Part shown: positions 9,136 to 18,996 of the stretch, piece by piece | How the letters are laid out: each line of letters begins with the position of its first letter | Position numbering within the stretch: position 1 is the stretch's first letter | Origin: Terrisporobacter mayombei | GTDB lineage: Bacteria; Bacillota; Clostridia; Peptostreptococcales; Peptostreptococcaceae | Reading direction: 5' to 3' | DNA length: 64,000 bases | NCBI RefSeq assembly: GCF_020748465.1 | Contig: NZ_JAHZMP010000001.1 | Location: forward strand, 434,001 to 498,000 | Notes under the pieces: model-generated | What the model was told of the DNA's origin: nothing | Database searches by the model: none | The model's input: the letters and a program-made list of their open reading frames with translations, nothing else | Program-made: the position numbers and the translations under genes

Positions 9136-9846
9136 CTATTTTATATTTAGTAAGTCTTTTATAACCTGAGATGACATTATCAATCCTCCACAGGAAGACA
9201 TAAAAGGCATACTTCCTGGTAGTATTCTATGACCATTTGATATCTTTTCCTTAACTTCTATAGGTTGTTCTGTGGAAAATACTACTCTTAAATGCTCTAT
9301 TCCTCTATCTCTAAGTTCTTTTCTCATAACTTTATCCAATGGACAAGTATGAGTATTTGAAATATCATTAATTTCTATCTTTGTGGGATCAAGTTTGTTG
9401 CCCATACCCATGGAACTTATTATTGGTATATTTTTATTTAAACATAGCTGAATTAAATGAATTTTTGATGAAACCATATCTATAGCATCTACAACATAGT
9501 CATACTCTTGACTAAATATTTTATTACTACTTTCCTCATTAAAAACACAGTTTATTGCTTTTATATTTAAGTCTTTATTTATATCTATCAATCTATCTTT
9601 TACTACTTGAATCTTGTCTTTGTTTAAATTAGATATTAATCCAGGTAATTGTCTATTAAAATCACTTTCTTCAACTTTAGCATAATCTACTATAGTTATA
9701 TTTCCTATACCAGCTCTTATTAAAGCTTCTACACAAAAACTTCCAACTCCGCCCACTCCTATGACAAGAACATGAGAATTTTTTAATTTTTTCATTCCTT
9801 CTTTTCCTATAAGTAGATTTGTTCTCATTGTAAAATTATTATTCAT
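9136..9846 (-). CDS. tcdA: tRNA threonylcarbamoyladenosine dehydratase TcdA
   Basis: A 236-residue E1-like (ThiF/MoeB/HesA) enzyme that cyclises the threonylcarbamoyl group of t6A37 in tRNAs with ATP. The nucleotide-binding loop is VIGVGGVGSFCVEALIRAG (residues about 27-45), followed by DFNRQ, which places the ATP-contacting Arg. DAID and GMGNKLDPT near residues 125 and 150 are typical of the YgdL/TcdA branch rather than MoeB or ThiF. AAGGAG precedes the ATG. Monocistronic, cytoplasmic. Confidence 0.9.
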   Translation of the reverse strand: MNNNFTMRTNLLIGKEGMKKLKNSHVLVIGVGGVGSFCVEALIRAGIGNITIVDYAKVEESDFNRQLPGLISNLNKDKIQVVKDRLIDINKDLNIKAINCVFNEESSNKIFSQEYDYVVDAIDMVSSKIHLIQLCLNKNIPIISSMGMGNKLDPTKIEINDISNTHTCPLDKVMRKELRDRGIEHLRVVFSTEQPIEVKEKISNGHRILPGSMPFMSSCGGLIMSSQVIKDLLNIK

Positions 9847-9926
9847 TTAAATTCTCCTTTAAAAATTACAACTAAATCTACTATTTAGTTTTCCCTAGAA
9901 ACATAAGTATATTACTTAAATACTAA

Positions 9927-9970
9927 AAATCCCTTTAAACTATTGTATATACAATAAATTAAAGAGATTT
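9927..9970 (-). terminator. Terminator of the second lysine carrier locus
   Basis: Long imperfect stem (AAATC, CTTTAA and TATTGTATA arms with their complements) followed by T-rich sequence on both strands; lies just past the stop at 9982. Confidence 0.7.
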
Positions 9971-9981
9971 TTTATAATAAA

Positions 9982-11727
9982 TTAAGCTATTAAACTTTCT
10001 TCTTTTTCATCTACATCTACACTTTTTCCAAATATTTGGATTCCTATAAACATAGCAACAAACGCTAAAGGAAGTATTAAATAAATAGGAAGTCCAAATC
10101 CTGCAGGTATATATCCAAATAATATTGCTATACTCCCCACAAATAAAGCATATGGCATCTGTGTTCTCACGTGATCTATATGATTACATCCAGCTCCCAT
10201 TGATGAAAGTATTGTTGTATCTGATATTGGAGAACAGTGGTCTCCAAATATAGAACCTGTAAGCACAGCACTTATACAAACTATTATATAAGACATTTCA
10301 GGACTTATTGAATGAGCAAGTGGTATAGTAAGTGGCATTAATATTCCCATTGTTCCATAAGATGTTCCTGTTGAAAATGAAATTATTCCACCTAGTACAA
10401 ATATTATACTTGGTAATAAAAATGCTGGCACAGATCCTGATAATATTTGTATTAAAAACTTAGCCGTTCCAAGTTCTTTTATTACTGATGAAAGTGACCA
10501 TGCACATATTAGTATTACACAAGTAATAACTAAAGTTTTCATTCCATCTACCCACATTTCTAATCCTTGTGACACAGTAAATATTTTTTTACATACACCC
10601 ATAGCTATGGCAACTATACCTGCAAGTAAAGCTGATTGGAATAGTGCTACTGATGCATCAGAATTAGAAAACGCTTCTCTTATTGCTACAAATGATAATG
10701 GTGAATTATTAATTATTTGAATTAAACTTGCATCATCTCCACTCATTATTGTGGTATAACCACTGTAGTAGAATGCAAATAATGATCCCACTATTAATAT
10801 ACCTATTGGTATTATAGCATTCCAAATATTTAATTTAGCACCTGATAATGGCTCTAAATCACTATGCTCATTACTTATTTTTTCATCTATATCTTTATTA
10901 GAAACTAAATTTATATTTCCCCTTCTAGCTCTTAACTCCGCTTCTCTCATTGGACCAAACTCTTTTAATAGTCCTGCTGTTATAACTATAAATCCGAGAA
11001 TCAATATATTATAAAATCTATATGGTAATGTACTTAAAAATACACTAAATGCATTTGTATTTACTCCTATAGCATTAAATCCATCTCCAATTAGTCCAAC
11101 TTCTAAACCTATCCATGTTGAAATCATTGCTATTCCTGCCACTGGTGCAGCTGTAGCATCTATTACAAAAGCAAGTCTTTCTCTTGAAATATTCATTTTA
11201 TCTGTAACTGGTCTCATCATAGGACCTATTATTAAAGAATTTGCATAGTCGTCAAAGAATACTAAAAGTCCTGCTGCCCATGTTATAAGTTGAGCACTTC
11301 TTGCACTTTTTGCTTTTTTAGCTAATGATTCAGCTATTGCCTTTGCTCCACCCATTTTAGCAACTAAGTTGATTACTCCACCTATTGCTAGAACTTTAAG
11401 CATAATTCCCGCATTCCATGGGTCAGCCAATGCTCCTACAGCTCTATCTACTAAATCTTAAAATGCATTAAATAGTGCCGAAAAAATATTTATACCATTT
11501 AAGTTTAATAAAAATCCACCTGACATAACTCCAATAACCAAAGATACTATAACATTCTTAGTTATAAAAGCTAAAATAATAGCTACAAGTGGTGGTAATA
11601 ATGTTAATATTCCATACTTTTGTGCATTTATTACAGCCATATCTTGTTCAGCTGCAAAACTTGGTATGCTTGATATTAGAATCAGCATTGTTGGCATTAA
11701 TAATAATCTTACATTTCTTTTTTTCAT
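9982..11727 (-). pseudogene. Second NhaC-family lysine carrier, interrupted by a nonsense codon
   Basis: The frame is identical in layout to the carrier at 5407-7155 and would give 581 residues. A TAA at 11458-11460 (codon 90) replaces what the paralogue has as a Leu codon (LFNAF-stop-DLV against FYSFLDLI). The downstream 480 codons remain open and strongly conserved (FDDYANSL, DATAAPVAGIAMISTW, GDHCSPISDTTILSS), so the change is recent or an assembly error. A TTG at 11430 (LADPW) has AGGAG only 2 bases away and would give a protein without its first helices, so re-initiation is unlikely to restore function. An intact lysine riboswitch precedes it. Confidence 0.85.
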
Positions 11728-11783
11728 TTTATTTCCCCTATGAGATAATTGTGAATATTTTAGGGTTTAGTCATTTTTAAACA

Positions 11784-11841
11784 AAAATTTGCTTCGTTCA
11801 TGTGGCTAATGGCTTTTAAAACAAATCCATTATTCCATTAA
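11784..11841. repeat. Dispersed short repeat, copy A
   Basis: Two blocks, AAAAATTTGCTTCGTTCATG (11784-) and ACAAATCCATTATTCCATT (11821-), recur in the same order and orientation at 17143-17213 (copy B) with 21 of 22 bases matching in the first block. It lies between the lysine riboswitch terminator and the broken carrier gene. Origin unknown. Confidence 0.5.
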
Positions 11842-11889
11842 GTAGTTAGAAATTAGTATTTTTTAATAAAGAATTATGATTTCTTTGTA

Positions 11890-12120
11890 ATAAAAAAACC
11901 TTGATTTCTTCATCAAGGTTAAAATTACATACTAAAAATATTATTAGTTCTTCTCAATGATAGCTCAACACTAAAGTTAGTGACAGTTGTATATATATTT
12001 TATATACCCCCAGCTATATAACCTTAAAGCCTCAGTTATATACTTCGGCAATATTTCCTTTCTTAATAAATCATCGTGCTACCTCATTATCAATACTTAT
12101 AAATATTGCGCCTCTACCTA
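11890..12120 (-). promoter_or_regulatory. Second lysine riboswitch (L-box) with terminator
   Basis: The minus strand shows TAGAGGCGCAA (ending near 12120), GCCGAAG, AGCTGGGGGT, CACTAACTTTAG and GTTGAGCTATCA in aptamer order, then a hairpin (AACCTTGATG with its complement, 11898-11920) and a T run. All core blocks are intact although the gene it serves has a nonsense codon. The distance from terminator to gene start (about 165 bases) is much larger than in the first copy, because repeat copy A lies between. Confidence 0.93.
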
Positions 12121-12215
12121 TATATTCACTTGTTTTTATAGTATATAATATATACCATAAAAACAATACATTTTGTTCTAATTTGTCAAAATTATATTTA
12201 CTTTATTATAATCAT

Positions 12216-12812
12216 CTATGAATTTATATAATAAAATACAAACCCATAAGATATCCAATCTGATATATTTGAACTCAATAAAGAGTAATTAAGTTCATCT
12301 AAAGTTATTTTTTTATCATCTAATAAATATACATAGGTTTTATTGTTTTCTTGAAATAATTTTAAATATTTAAAACTATATTCAAAATAATCTTCATCTT
12401 TACTATCCCTATATTGATCTCTAGAGTCATCTTCAATCATAAAGAATTTATTGTCTTTGCAAGATAAATAAGTTAGTATTGGATCATCCTGTTCAGTATA
12501 TTGAACAATTAATATGCTATCTTCTTTTTTCTTTTTGCTATTATTATAAAAATCATTCCATATCTCTTCATTTGCTACTATTTGTTCATTTTCTATAACT
12601 ATAATATTATTTTTTTTTGCTTTTTCAACTGTTAAATTTTTCGATTCTCCATATGATTTTAATAGTTCTTTTACTTTTTGTGAGTCTTTTTCTGAATATA
12701 TTTTAAGCTTTTCCTCATTAAAAGTATCTATAGTCTTTTCAGTATCAACATTTTTACATCCTACTAAGCTACAAAAAATTAAGCAAATAATAATAGAAAT
12801 TATCTTTTTCAT
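12216..12812 (-). CDS. Hypothetical lipoprotein
   Basis: A 198-residue protein with a lipoprotein signal (MKKIISIIICLIFCSLVGC), the lipobox ending at Cys19, so it should be anchored on the outer face of the membrane. The mature part is charged and has no domain I recognise; two sections rich in Lys/Asp are followed by a possible beta-rich C-terminus. GGGGGG precedes the ATG. Stands alone. Function unknown. Confidence 0.75.
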   Translation of the reverse strand: MKKIISIIICLIFCSLVGCKNVDTEKTIDTFNEEKLKIYSEKDSQKVKELLKSYGESKNLTVEKAKKNNIIVIENEQIVANEEIWNDFYNNSKKKKEDSILIVQYTEQDDPILTYLSCKDNKFFMIEDDSRDQYRDSKDEDYFEYSFKYLKLFQENNKTYVYLLDDKKITLDELNYSLLSSNISDWISYGFVFYYINS

Positions 12813-13000
12813 CTTATCCCCCCTATATGTTGATTACTACTATCTTCTTTTTTTTTGAAGTAATTCCTTCATTTTTCATTCTCTATGATTATAAAAATTG
12901 CGACAAATTCTTTAATTTTTAATATTTATTAAAGGAAATTCTCACATCTTGTTGAATATTAGTAAAATATCTGATTACAAAATATACGGAGGAATAGACT

Positions 13001-13987
13001 ATGTTGTTAATCAATAATACTAGTACAAATGCTTACTTTAACTTGGCTATGGAAGAATATTTTTTAAAAAATACTACTGAAGACATATTTATGCTATGGA
13101 GAAATGAGAGTGCTATAATCGTAGGTAAAAATCAAAATACATTATCTGAAATTAACTATGAATATGTGAAAGAAAATAAAATAAAAGTCGTAAGGCGACA
13201 ATCCGGTGGCGGAGCTGTTTTTCATGATTTAGGGAATATAAACTTTACATTTATTTCTTGCAATGATAATAGTTTTAGCGACTTTAAGCGATTTACTATG
13301 CCAATAATAGACGCTCTAGAAAATTTAAATATATATGCTGAGTTTTCAGGAAGAAATGATTTACTTATTGATAATCAAAAGTTTTCAGGCAATGCCCAGT
13401 ATAATTATAAAAATAAGGTAATGCACCATGGTACACTATTATTCTCATCTCAAATAAATGATTTATCCAGTGCTTTAAAAGTAAAGCCATCTAAGTTTCA
13501 AGGAAAAAGTGTAAAATCTGTTAAATCTCGTGTTACTAATATAAGTAATCACTTAGAAAAAAATATGACTGTTTTAGAATTTAAGGATTATTTAATGAAC
13601 TTTATAAATAGTAAGGATAAAAATAATCACTCTTACGAATTAAGTAAACAGGATGTAAATGAAATAAATATATTAGTTGACGAAAAATATAATACTTGGC
13701 AGTGGAACTTCGGTCATTCTCCTAAATATGCTCTTAATAACGAAATTAAGTATCCCGGAGGTAATATAGAATTAAGTTTAAATGTTGAAAAAGGACTAAT
13801 TAATGAGATAAAATTCTTTGGAGATTTTTTTGGTAAAAAGGATGTTACTTATATAGAAGATTTATTGAAAAATGTAAAGCATAATGAAATTAGTATTAAA
13901 ACTACCTTAAGTAGTATGGATATAAATGATTATTTTTTAAATTGCAATATTGATACTTTAGTAGATGGTATAATGGGAGCTAAATAA
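13001..13987 (+). CDS. lplA: Lipoate-protein ligase A
   Basis: A 328-residue enzyme that joins free lipoate to lipoyl domains with ATP. The family's core RRQSGGGAVFHDLGNINFTF lies at residues about 65-84; FSGNAQ (with the Asn) and HHGTLLF follow, and the lipoate-binding lysine is in the SVKSVKSRVTNI region. The C-terminal accessory domain is present (residues about 245-328), as in LplA rather than LipB or LplJ-like truncated forms. GGAGGAA stands 7 bases before the ATG. Likely substrates are the glycine cleavage H protein or a 2-oxoacid dehydrogenase; none is encoded here. Confidence 0.92.
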   Translation: MLLINNTSTNAYFNLAMEEYFLKNTTEDIFMLWRNESAIIVGKNQNTLSEINYEYVKENKIKVVRRQSGGGAVFHDLGNINFTFISCNDNSFSDFKRFTMPIIDALENLNIYAEFSGRNDLLIDNQKFSGNAQYNYKNKVMHHGTLLFSSQINDLSSALKVKPSKFQGKSVKSVKSRVTNISNHLEKNMTVLEFKDYLMNFINSKDKNNHSYELSKQDVNEINILVDEKYNTWQWNFGHSPKYALNNEIKYPGGNIELSLNVEKGLINEIKFFGDFFGKKDVTYIEDLLKNVKHNEISIKTTLSSMDINDYFLNCNIDTLVDGIMGAK

Positions 13988-14008
13988 AATTTAAGTGGTT
14001 AATAAAAA

Positions 14009-14039
14009 ATGAAGAATAGACTTTACGCCTATTCTTCAT
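14009..14039. terminator. Hairpin terminator between lplA and the TVP38-like gene
   Basis: ATGAAGAATAG pairs with CTATTCTTCAT; A/T tracts flank it. It overlaps the stop codon of the minus-strand gene. Confidence 0.65.
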
Positions 14040-14619
14040 GCATTCTTTTATTTTCAAAATTATCTAAATCCTTATTTAGTTTATTTCCTATTTTCCAAGC
14101 AAAAAAAGTTATTAAAATTAAAGTTAATACTTTCAAAGGATTTGTTATAAAACCAACAATATCCTTTCCTATATAACTAACTATAAAAAACATAACTAAT
14201 TTTCCTGCTACTACTGCAGATATAAAGTCTGTAGTATGCCTTTTTGCTAATCCCTGAGATATTGTAACCACACAAGCTGGTAAAAATGGACAAGCATAAG
14301 CAAAAAATAATAGCTTAAACCCTTTTTCTTCTACCCAATCAATTGCTTTTTCTACTTTTTCATTTTTTAATAATTTAATAAATTTTTTATTACTAATTTT
14401 CTTTACTATTAAAAATAGACATATAGTTCCAGCTGTAGAACCAATCCATGATATTATTAACCCTTGAAACATACCAAATAAGGCCGCGTTAGCAGTAACA
14501 ATTGCAACTAGCGGTAGTATAGGTAGAAAACTTTCTACAAATACACTTGTCAATCCAACAATAATAGACAATAACCAATAATCATTTACTATATTATATA
14601 TGTTTTGAATATATTCCAT
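14029..14619 (-). CDS. TVP38/TMEM64 (DedA-like) membrane protein
   Basis: A 196-residue membrane protein with about five hydrophobic segments. FVESFLPILPLVAIVTANAA near residues 27-46 and the second re-entrant motif AYACPFLPACVVTISQGLA are typical of the DedA/VTT superfamily; the first half of each motif is thought to dip into the membrane. These proteins are linked to lipid scrambling and membrane homeostasis. AAGGAG stands 6 bases before the ATG. Monocistronic. Confidence 0.82.
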   Translation of the reverse strand: MEYIQNIYNIVNDYWLLSIIVGLTSVFVESFLPILPLVAIVTANAALFGMFQGLIISWIGSTAGTICLFLIVKKISNKKFIKLLKNEKVEKAIDWVEEKGFKLLFFAYACPFLPACVVTISQGLAKRHTTDFISAVVAGKLVMFFIVSYIGKDIVGFITNPLKVLTLILITFFAWKIGNKLNKDLDNFENKRMHEE

Positions 14620-14783
14620 AAATATCTCCTTTTTTATGATTTAAAATAATTATACCATAATAAGTTTTGTTTAAATCTATTATGAATAAATTTTCATTTT
14701 TTCTTAACAATTTGCACTTTTATACCCTATTTTCTTAATTTTTTCTTACTATTTTGTTATTAATTTTTTTAAATTTATAGAAT

Positions 14784-14809
14784 AAAAAAAGATTGCTAAA
14801 AGCAATCCT
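14784..14809 (-). terminator. Terminator of the MscS-type gene
   Basis: AGGATTGCT pairs with AGCAATCT across a short loop and a run of seven T follows on the minus strand. Confidence 0.8.
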
Positions 14810-14811
14810 TT

Positions 14812-15669
14812 CTATTTTAGAACTTGTTTTACGTGTAAATCCATTTGAGGATATGGTATTGAAATCTTTTCCTCATCAAATCTAATTTTAACTTGTTCTA
14901 ATAAATCATAATATACAGTCCAATAATCCGGTGTATTTACCCAAACTCTTACAGCAAATTTTAAAGAACTAGGAGCTTGTTCAAACAATCCAACAAATGG
15001 CTCTGGATAATCAAGAATTAATTTATTTTTAGATACTATTTCTTTTAGTACACTTCTAACTTTTAAAATATCACATTCATATCCTGCTGAAAATGTTAAA
15101 TCAACTCTTCTAGTTTCTTTTGTAGAATAATTTATTAAACTTCCATTTGATAAAGTTCCATTTGGTATTAGTACCACTTTGTTATCTACTGTAGTTAAAG
15201 TTGTATAAAATACACCAATTTGTTCAACTGCTCCTTCAAATTCAGCTGCCTGAATATAATCTCCAACCTTAAATGGTCTAAGAAGTAAAATTATAAATCC
15301 TCCAGCAAAGTTTGATAAACTACCTTGAAGTGCAAGACCTATGGCAACCCCAGCTGAAGCAACTATAGCTGCTAATCCTGATAACTTTAGCTCCCAATAT
15401 GCACCTGCAATTACAAGCACTAATAAGCCTTTTAAAGATATACTTATAAATGACCTTGTAAATCTAACTAATGTCATATCTATATTTCTTTTTTCTGCAA
15501 AAGTTACAAATCTTTTTGATAATCTATTTATTATCTTAAATCCTATTATTATTAAAATTGTACCTATTATTAGCTTTACTCCGCTACTTAGTGCCCAATC
15601 TAGCATTTTGGTAGCCATAGTTTCCATGGTCATATTTTTAAGATTCATATTTTGTATTTCTTCAATCAT
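14812..15669 (-). CDS. Small-conductance mechanosensitive channel, MscS family
   Basis: A 285-residue channel from the chosen start. The frame extends to 15714, but GGAGG lies 7 bases before the ATG at 15669 and nothing comparable precedes the longer start. Three hydrophobic helices occupy residues about 30-130; the pore helix is ASAGVAIGLALQGSLSNFAGG, the Gly/Ala-rich TM3 of MscS. The beta domain with FKVGDYIQ follows, then the alpha-beta cap. It opens under membrane tension to release solutes on osmotic downshock. Confidence 0.92.
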   Translation of the reverse strand: MIEEIQNMNLKNMTMETMATKMLDWALSSGVKLIIGTILIIIGFKIINRLSKRFVTFAEKRNIDMTLVRFTRSFISISLKGLLVLVIAGAYWELKLSGLAAIVASAGVAIGLALQGSLSNFAGGFIILLLRPFKVGDYIQAAEFEGAVEQIGVFYTTLTTVDNKVVLIPNGTLSNGSLINYSTKETRRVDLTFSAGYECDILKVRSVLKEIVSKNKLILDYPEPFVGLFEQAPSSLKFAVRVWVNTPDYWTVYYDLLEQVKIRFDEEKISIPYPQMDLHVKQVLK

Positions 15670-15783
15670 CAATTTACCTCCAAGTCTATTACATACATAA
15701 ATAAAATAATACACTTTTTCACGAAAATTGTCTAGGATTGTTGTAAATAATTATAAGAAATCATATAATGTAAATTTATGTAA

Positions 15784-17019
15784 TTAGTCTATTAAATATT
15801 CATACTCACTTATAAAATAGATTTCTACAGGCTTTTCTTGACTACTAAATAAAAGCGGTGTAAGAGAATAAGCATAACTTCCAGCATTATTTATGAAAAT
15901 CAAATCATTAATTTCAGCCTTAGCAATAAGTATATCTTTAGCTAAAATATCAACAGCTGTACATAAATTTCCACCTATAGTAACCACTTCTTTGTGATTT
16001 TCTTCTTCATTTTCCCTTTTTATTAAACTTATTGTATAAGAATCATAAGAAGTAAAAAGTGGTTCCATCATTTTTAGATTATCTTTTTTATTAGTATAAA
16101 ACAAAATAAGTTCACTAATTGTAGGTTTAAAAAAACCATTATATCCATTTTGTACGATGAGATATTTTGTACCTCTTGATTCTTTAATATCAATTATAGG
16201 TGTAACGTAAGTTCCACTTTTACAAACTAAAAATCTTCCAATTTCTATAATAAATCTAGCATTTAACTTTTCTTTATATATTTCAATTAACTTATTAGAC
16301 ATTGTGCTCAGTTTATCAATGTCTAAATTTTTATAAGAGTCTCCATATGATATTCCCAGCCCTCCACCAAAATTAATAAACTTAAGATTAAAGTTCATCT
16401 CTTCTTTACAGAATAAAGCAAGCTTCAATACATATTCATAATAATTGTATATTATCTCATAGTCTAAAATTTGTGACTGAAGGTGTACATGAACTCCAAC
16501 GATTTTAATATTACTTAAACTATCTATAAAGTTTTTATTTTCTAACAATGTTTCTTCATCTACACCATACTTACTACTTATTGGGTCACCACCAAATATA
16601 TTATAATTAGCATTAATTCTTAACCCAACTTCCAAGTGAATATTTCTATCTTTCCCTATTTCATTTAATAAACTTAATTCATTATAACTATCAGCTGTTA
16701 TTATGCATTTATCAATAGATTTTTCAATATCTTTTCTTCTTTTTCCTGGTGCAGAATAAATTATATTGTCTTTATTAATATTTGCTGTACTTGACATTTG
16801 CACCTCTTCAGCAGATGCAGCATCAGCACCTATATTATTCTTACTCATCAGATTCAATATATTTTTATTTGGATTAGTTTTAACTGAATATAAAATTTCA
16901 AATTCTTTAAATTTATCTTTTAAAATATTAATAGATTTTAAAATCTCTTCTTCATCATATACATAAAAAGATTTATTTACCTTCCTCATTAATTGTCTCA
17001 AAATATTATTATCTATCAT
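15784..17019 (-). CDS. Type III PLP-dependent decarboxylase (DapDC/ornithine decarboxylase-like)
   Basis: A 411-residue enzyme of the alanine-racemase-fold decarboxylases. The PLP lysine is in ILYSVKTNPN (residue about 47), the phosphate loop is INFGGGLGISYG, and IEIGRFLVCKSGTY and GGNLCTAVDIL match later conserved blocks (the C-terminal Cys that completes the partner's active site is in NLCTAVD). The GGGGGATGAAAATG arrangement places the ribosome site 6 bases before the second ATG, at 17019. It is not next to dapF or other lysine genes, so I do not call it lysA; related proteins in natural-product and polyamine clusters have other substrates. Repeat copy B lies upstream. Confidence 0.75.
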   Translation of the reverse strand: MIDNNILRQLMRKVNKSFYVYDEEEILKSINILKDKFKEFEILYSVKTNPNKNILNLMSKNNIGADAASAEEVQMSSTANINKDNIIYSAPGKRRKDIEKSIDKCIITADSYNELSLLNEIGKDRNIHLEVGLRINANYNIFGGDPISSKYGVDEETLLENKNFIDSLSNIKIVGVHVHLQSQILDYEIIYNYYEYVLKLALFCKEEMNFNLKFINFGGGLGISYGDSYKNLDIDKLSTMSNKLIEIYKEKLNARFIIEIGRFLVCKSGTYVTPIIDIKESRGTKYLIVQNGYNGFFKPTISELILFYTNKKDNLKMMEPLFTSYDSYTISLIKRENEEENHKEVVTIGGNLCTAVDILAKDILIAKAEINDLIFINNAGSYAYSLTPLLFSSQEKPVEIYFISEYEYLID

Positions 17020-17142
17020 TTTCATCCCCCTAGAAATTTTAAAAATATTCTTTATATATTCCTATAAAATTCTATATTTCTTGTTTTTATCCTTTATTAT
17101 TGCATATATTTAAATCCATTAACACATTCTTATTGATTAATA

Positions 17143-17213
17143 AAAAATTTGCTTCGCTCATGTGTCAAAGATATATCTTCCCTTCTCTACAGATACATCC
17201 GTTGTTCCGTTTG
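17143..17213. repeat. Dispersed short repeat, copy B
   Basis: Carries AAAAATTTGCTTCGCTCATG and, 30 bases on, ACATCCGTTGTTCCGTTTG, matching copy A at 11784-11841. It lies upstream of the decarboxylase-like gene and just downstream of the cardiolipin synthase terminator. Not coding. Confidence 0.5.
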
Positions 17214-17228
17214 AATGATTTGTGATCA

Positions 17229-17271
17229 TAAAAAAAAGATCTTCCTTATATGAACATTAAGGAAGATCTTT
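17229..17271 (-). terminator. Terminator of the cardiolipin synthase gene
   Basis: A perfect 14-bp stem (AAAGATCTTCCTTA) with a 9-base T tract on the minus strand, immediately after the stop codon. Confidence 0.92.
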
Positions 17272-17273
17272 AA

Positions 17274-18809
17274 CTACATTAACGGTGAAAATAATCGAAG
17301 TATTAGTCTACCAAATTTAATAGGCCATTTTATATTTTCACACTCTTTTAAATTTATTATTTGACAAAGTTCTAATGTTTCAATAAAATCATCTCTTACT
17401 TTTAATACACTATCGGTATTATACAACCATGCTCCACATTCAAAATGAAGATATAAACTTCTAAAATCTAAGTTAATGCTTCCTACTACTGCATATTCAT
17501 CATCAACTACAAAAGTTTTAGAATGCATAAAACCTGGTGTATATTCATAAATTTTTATACCATCTTTTATAAATGAATGATAATAAGATTTTGTAACCGC
17601 ATGAACAAACCATTTATCAGGAATATGTGGTGTGACTATTCTTACATCTACACCTGATTTTGCTGCTATTTTCAAAGCTGTTGCCATTTCATTGTCTATT
17701 ATTAAATAAGGAGTATTTATATATACATAGTTTTTCGCCTTATTTATTAAATTTAAATATACGGTCTCTCCAATAGGTTCATTTACTAATGGACTATCAT
17801 CAAAAGGCTGAATATACCCTCTGCCTATATATTTTTCATTTGTATAATTTTCAGGCTTATATTTTAAATAATCATCATCCGTATTATTTATAAAGTCCCA
17901 CATACTTAAAAACATAACTGTTAAATTAAAGACTGCATCTCCCTTAATTAATATGGCAGCATCTTTCCAGTGCCCATATTTCTCATAAGTATTAATATAT
18001 TCATCAGCTAAATTAATTCCGCCCATGAAACCTACATAACCATCTATTACTGTTATTTTCCTATGATCTCTATTATTTAATCTATTCGTAAATAAAGGCA
18101 CAAATGGATTAAACACTCTACATTCTATCCCATATTTTTGTAATTCTTCTGCATATTTATATGGTAACTTCATTACACATCCAACATCATCATAAATTAC
18201 TCTAACATCTACTCCTTCTTTAACTTTTTGCTTTAAAATATCTAAAATCGTATTCCACATTATACCTTCTTCAATAATAAAATACTCTAGAAATATAAAA
18301 TGTTTTGCCTTTTTTAGCTCTTCAACTAATTTTTCAAACTTAGCTTCTCCTGGTGATAAATATTCATTATAACAGTTTTCATATATAGGACAATTTGCAT
18401 AATTCAATATATATAAAGACTGATTTTTAGCATACTCACTTTCTTTTTCCAACCTTTTAAAAATATCATAATTTTGGATTAAAGATGATTTCATTTTAAT
18501 ATTTTCATTTTTCATTTTTTTCTTTTCTCTTTTACTTAGTTTATTACCTCCGTAAATAAGATAAAAGGTTCCTCCAAATATGGGTAGAATTAATATTGGT
18601 ACTATCCATGCAATTTTATAACTGGGATTACTTTTTCCATTTAATATATATATTACTAAAATACATCCAATTATCAGAGATATTAAATAAAAGTATAAAA
18701 AATATTCTCTACACTGTAGAATAACTAAAATAATAATATATATTTGCACTGCCAAAGTTAAAAAGAAAAATATGAACCTTTGAATAGAATTTTTATATGG
18801 TTTTTTCAT
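17274..18809 (-). CDS. cls: Cardiolipin synthase
   Basis: A 511-residue membrane enzyme that makes cardiolipin from two phosphatidylglycerols. Two or three hydrophobic helices fill residues 10-85, then come two phospholipase D domains with HKD motifs: DHRKITVIDG (near residue 245) and MHSKTFVVDDEYAVVGSINL (near residue 425). The length and domain order fit the PLD-type bacterial Cls. Stands alone between the gat operon terminator and its own terminator. Confidence 0.94.
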   Translation of the reverse strand: MKKPYKNSIQRFIFFFLTLAVQIYIIILVILQCREYFLYFYLISLIIGCILVIYILNGKSNPSYKIAWIVPILILPIFGGTFYLIYGGNKLSKREKKKMKNENIKMKSSLIQNYDIFKRLEKESEYAKNQSLYILNYANCPIYENCYNEYLSPGEAKFEKLVEELKKAKHFIFLEYFIIEEGIMWNTILDILKQKVKEGVDVRVIYDDVGCVMKLPYKYAEELQKYGIECRVFNPFVPLFTNRLNNRDHRKITVIDGYVGFMGGINLADEYINTYEKYGHWKDAAILIKGDAVFNLTVMFLSMWDFINNTDDDYLKYKPENYTNEKYIGRGYIQPFDDSPLVNEPIGETVYLNLINKAKNYVYINTPYLIIDNEMATALKIAAKSGVDVRIVTPHIPDKWFVHAVTKSYYHSFIKDGIKIYEYTPGFMHSKTFVVDDEYAVVGSINLDFRSLYLHFECGAWLYNTDSVLKVRDDFIETLELCQIINLKECENIKWPIKFGRLILRLFSPLM

Positions 18810-18911
18810 ATATATTTTAATTTTCTCCTCTTTTAAATTTCACATATATAAATAGTATATATTAGTTTATGTTTCAGTGTGAAAATTTTCCAATAAATAG
18901 TTATATCAACT

Positions 18912-18938
18912 AAAAAAGACTTAGAAAAACCTAAGTCT
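18912..18938 (-). terminator. Terminator of the gat operon
   Basis: AGACTTAG pairs with CTAAGTCT, with a T tract on the minus strand, about 60 bases past gatB. Confidence 0.82.
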
Positions 18939-18996
18939 CTTTAATATATATTATTACATTTTGCTTTTATTGTTAACAAATAATACTTTATCATTT

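Noticed and set aside
9982-11430. Treating the downstream part of the broken lysine carrier as a separate gene starting at a TTG (11430)
   Set aside because: The TTG has its AGGAG only 2 bases away, the protein would lack its first helices, and the frame is the same as the upstream piece, so a nonsense mutation in one gene is simpler.
15784-17019. Naming the DapDC-like gene lysA
   Set aside because: No lysine or cell-wall diaminopimelate gene lies nearby, there is no lysine riboswitch, and the family includes many other decarboxylases.
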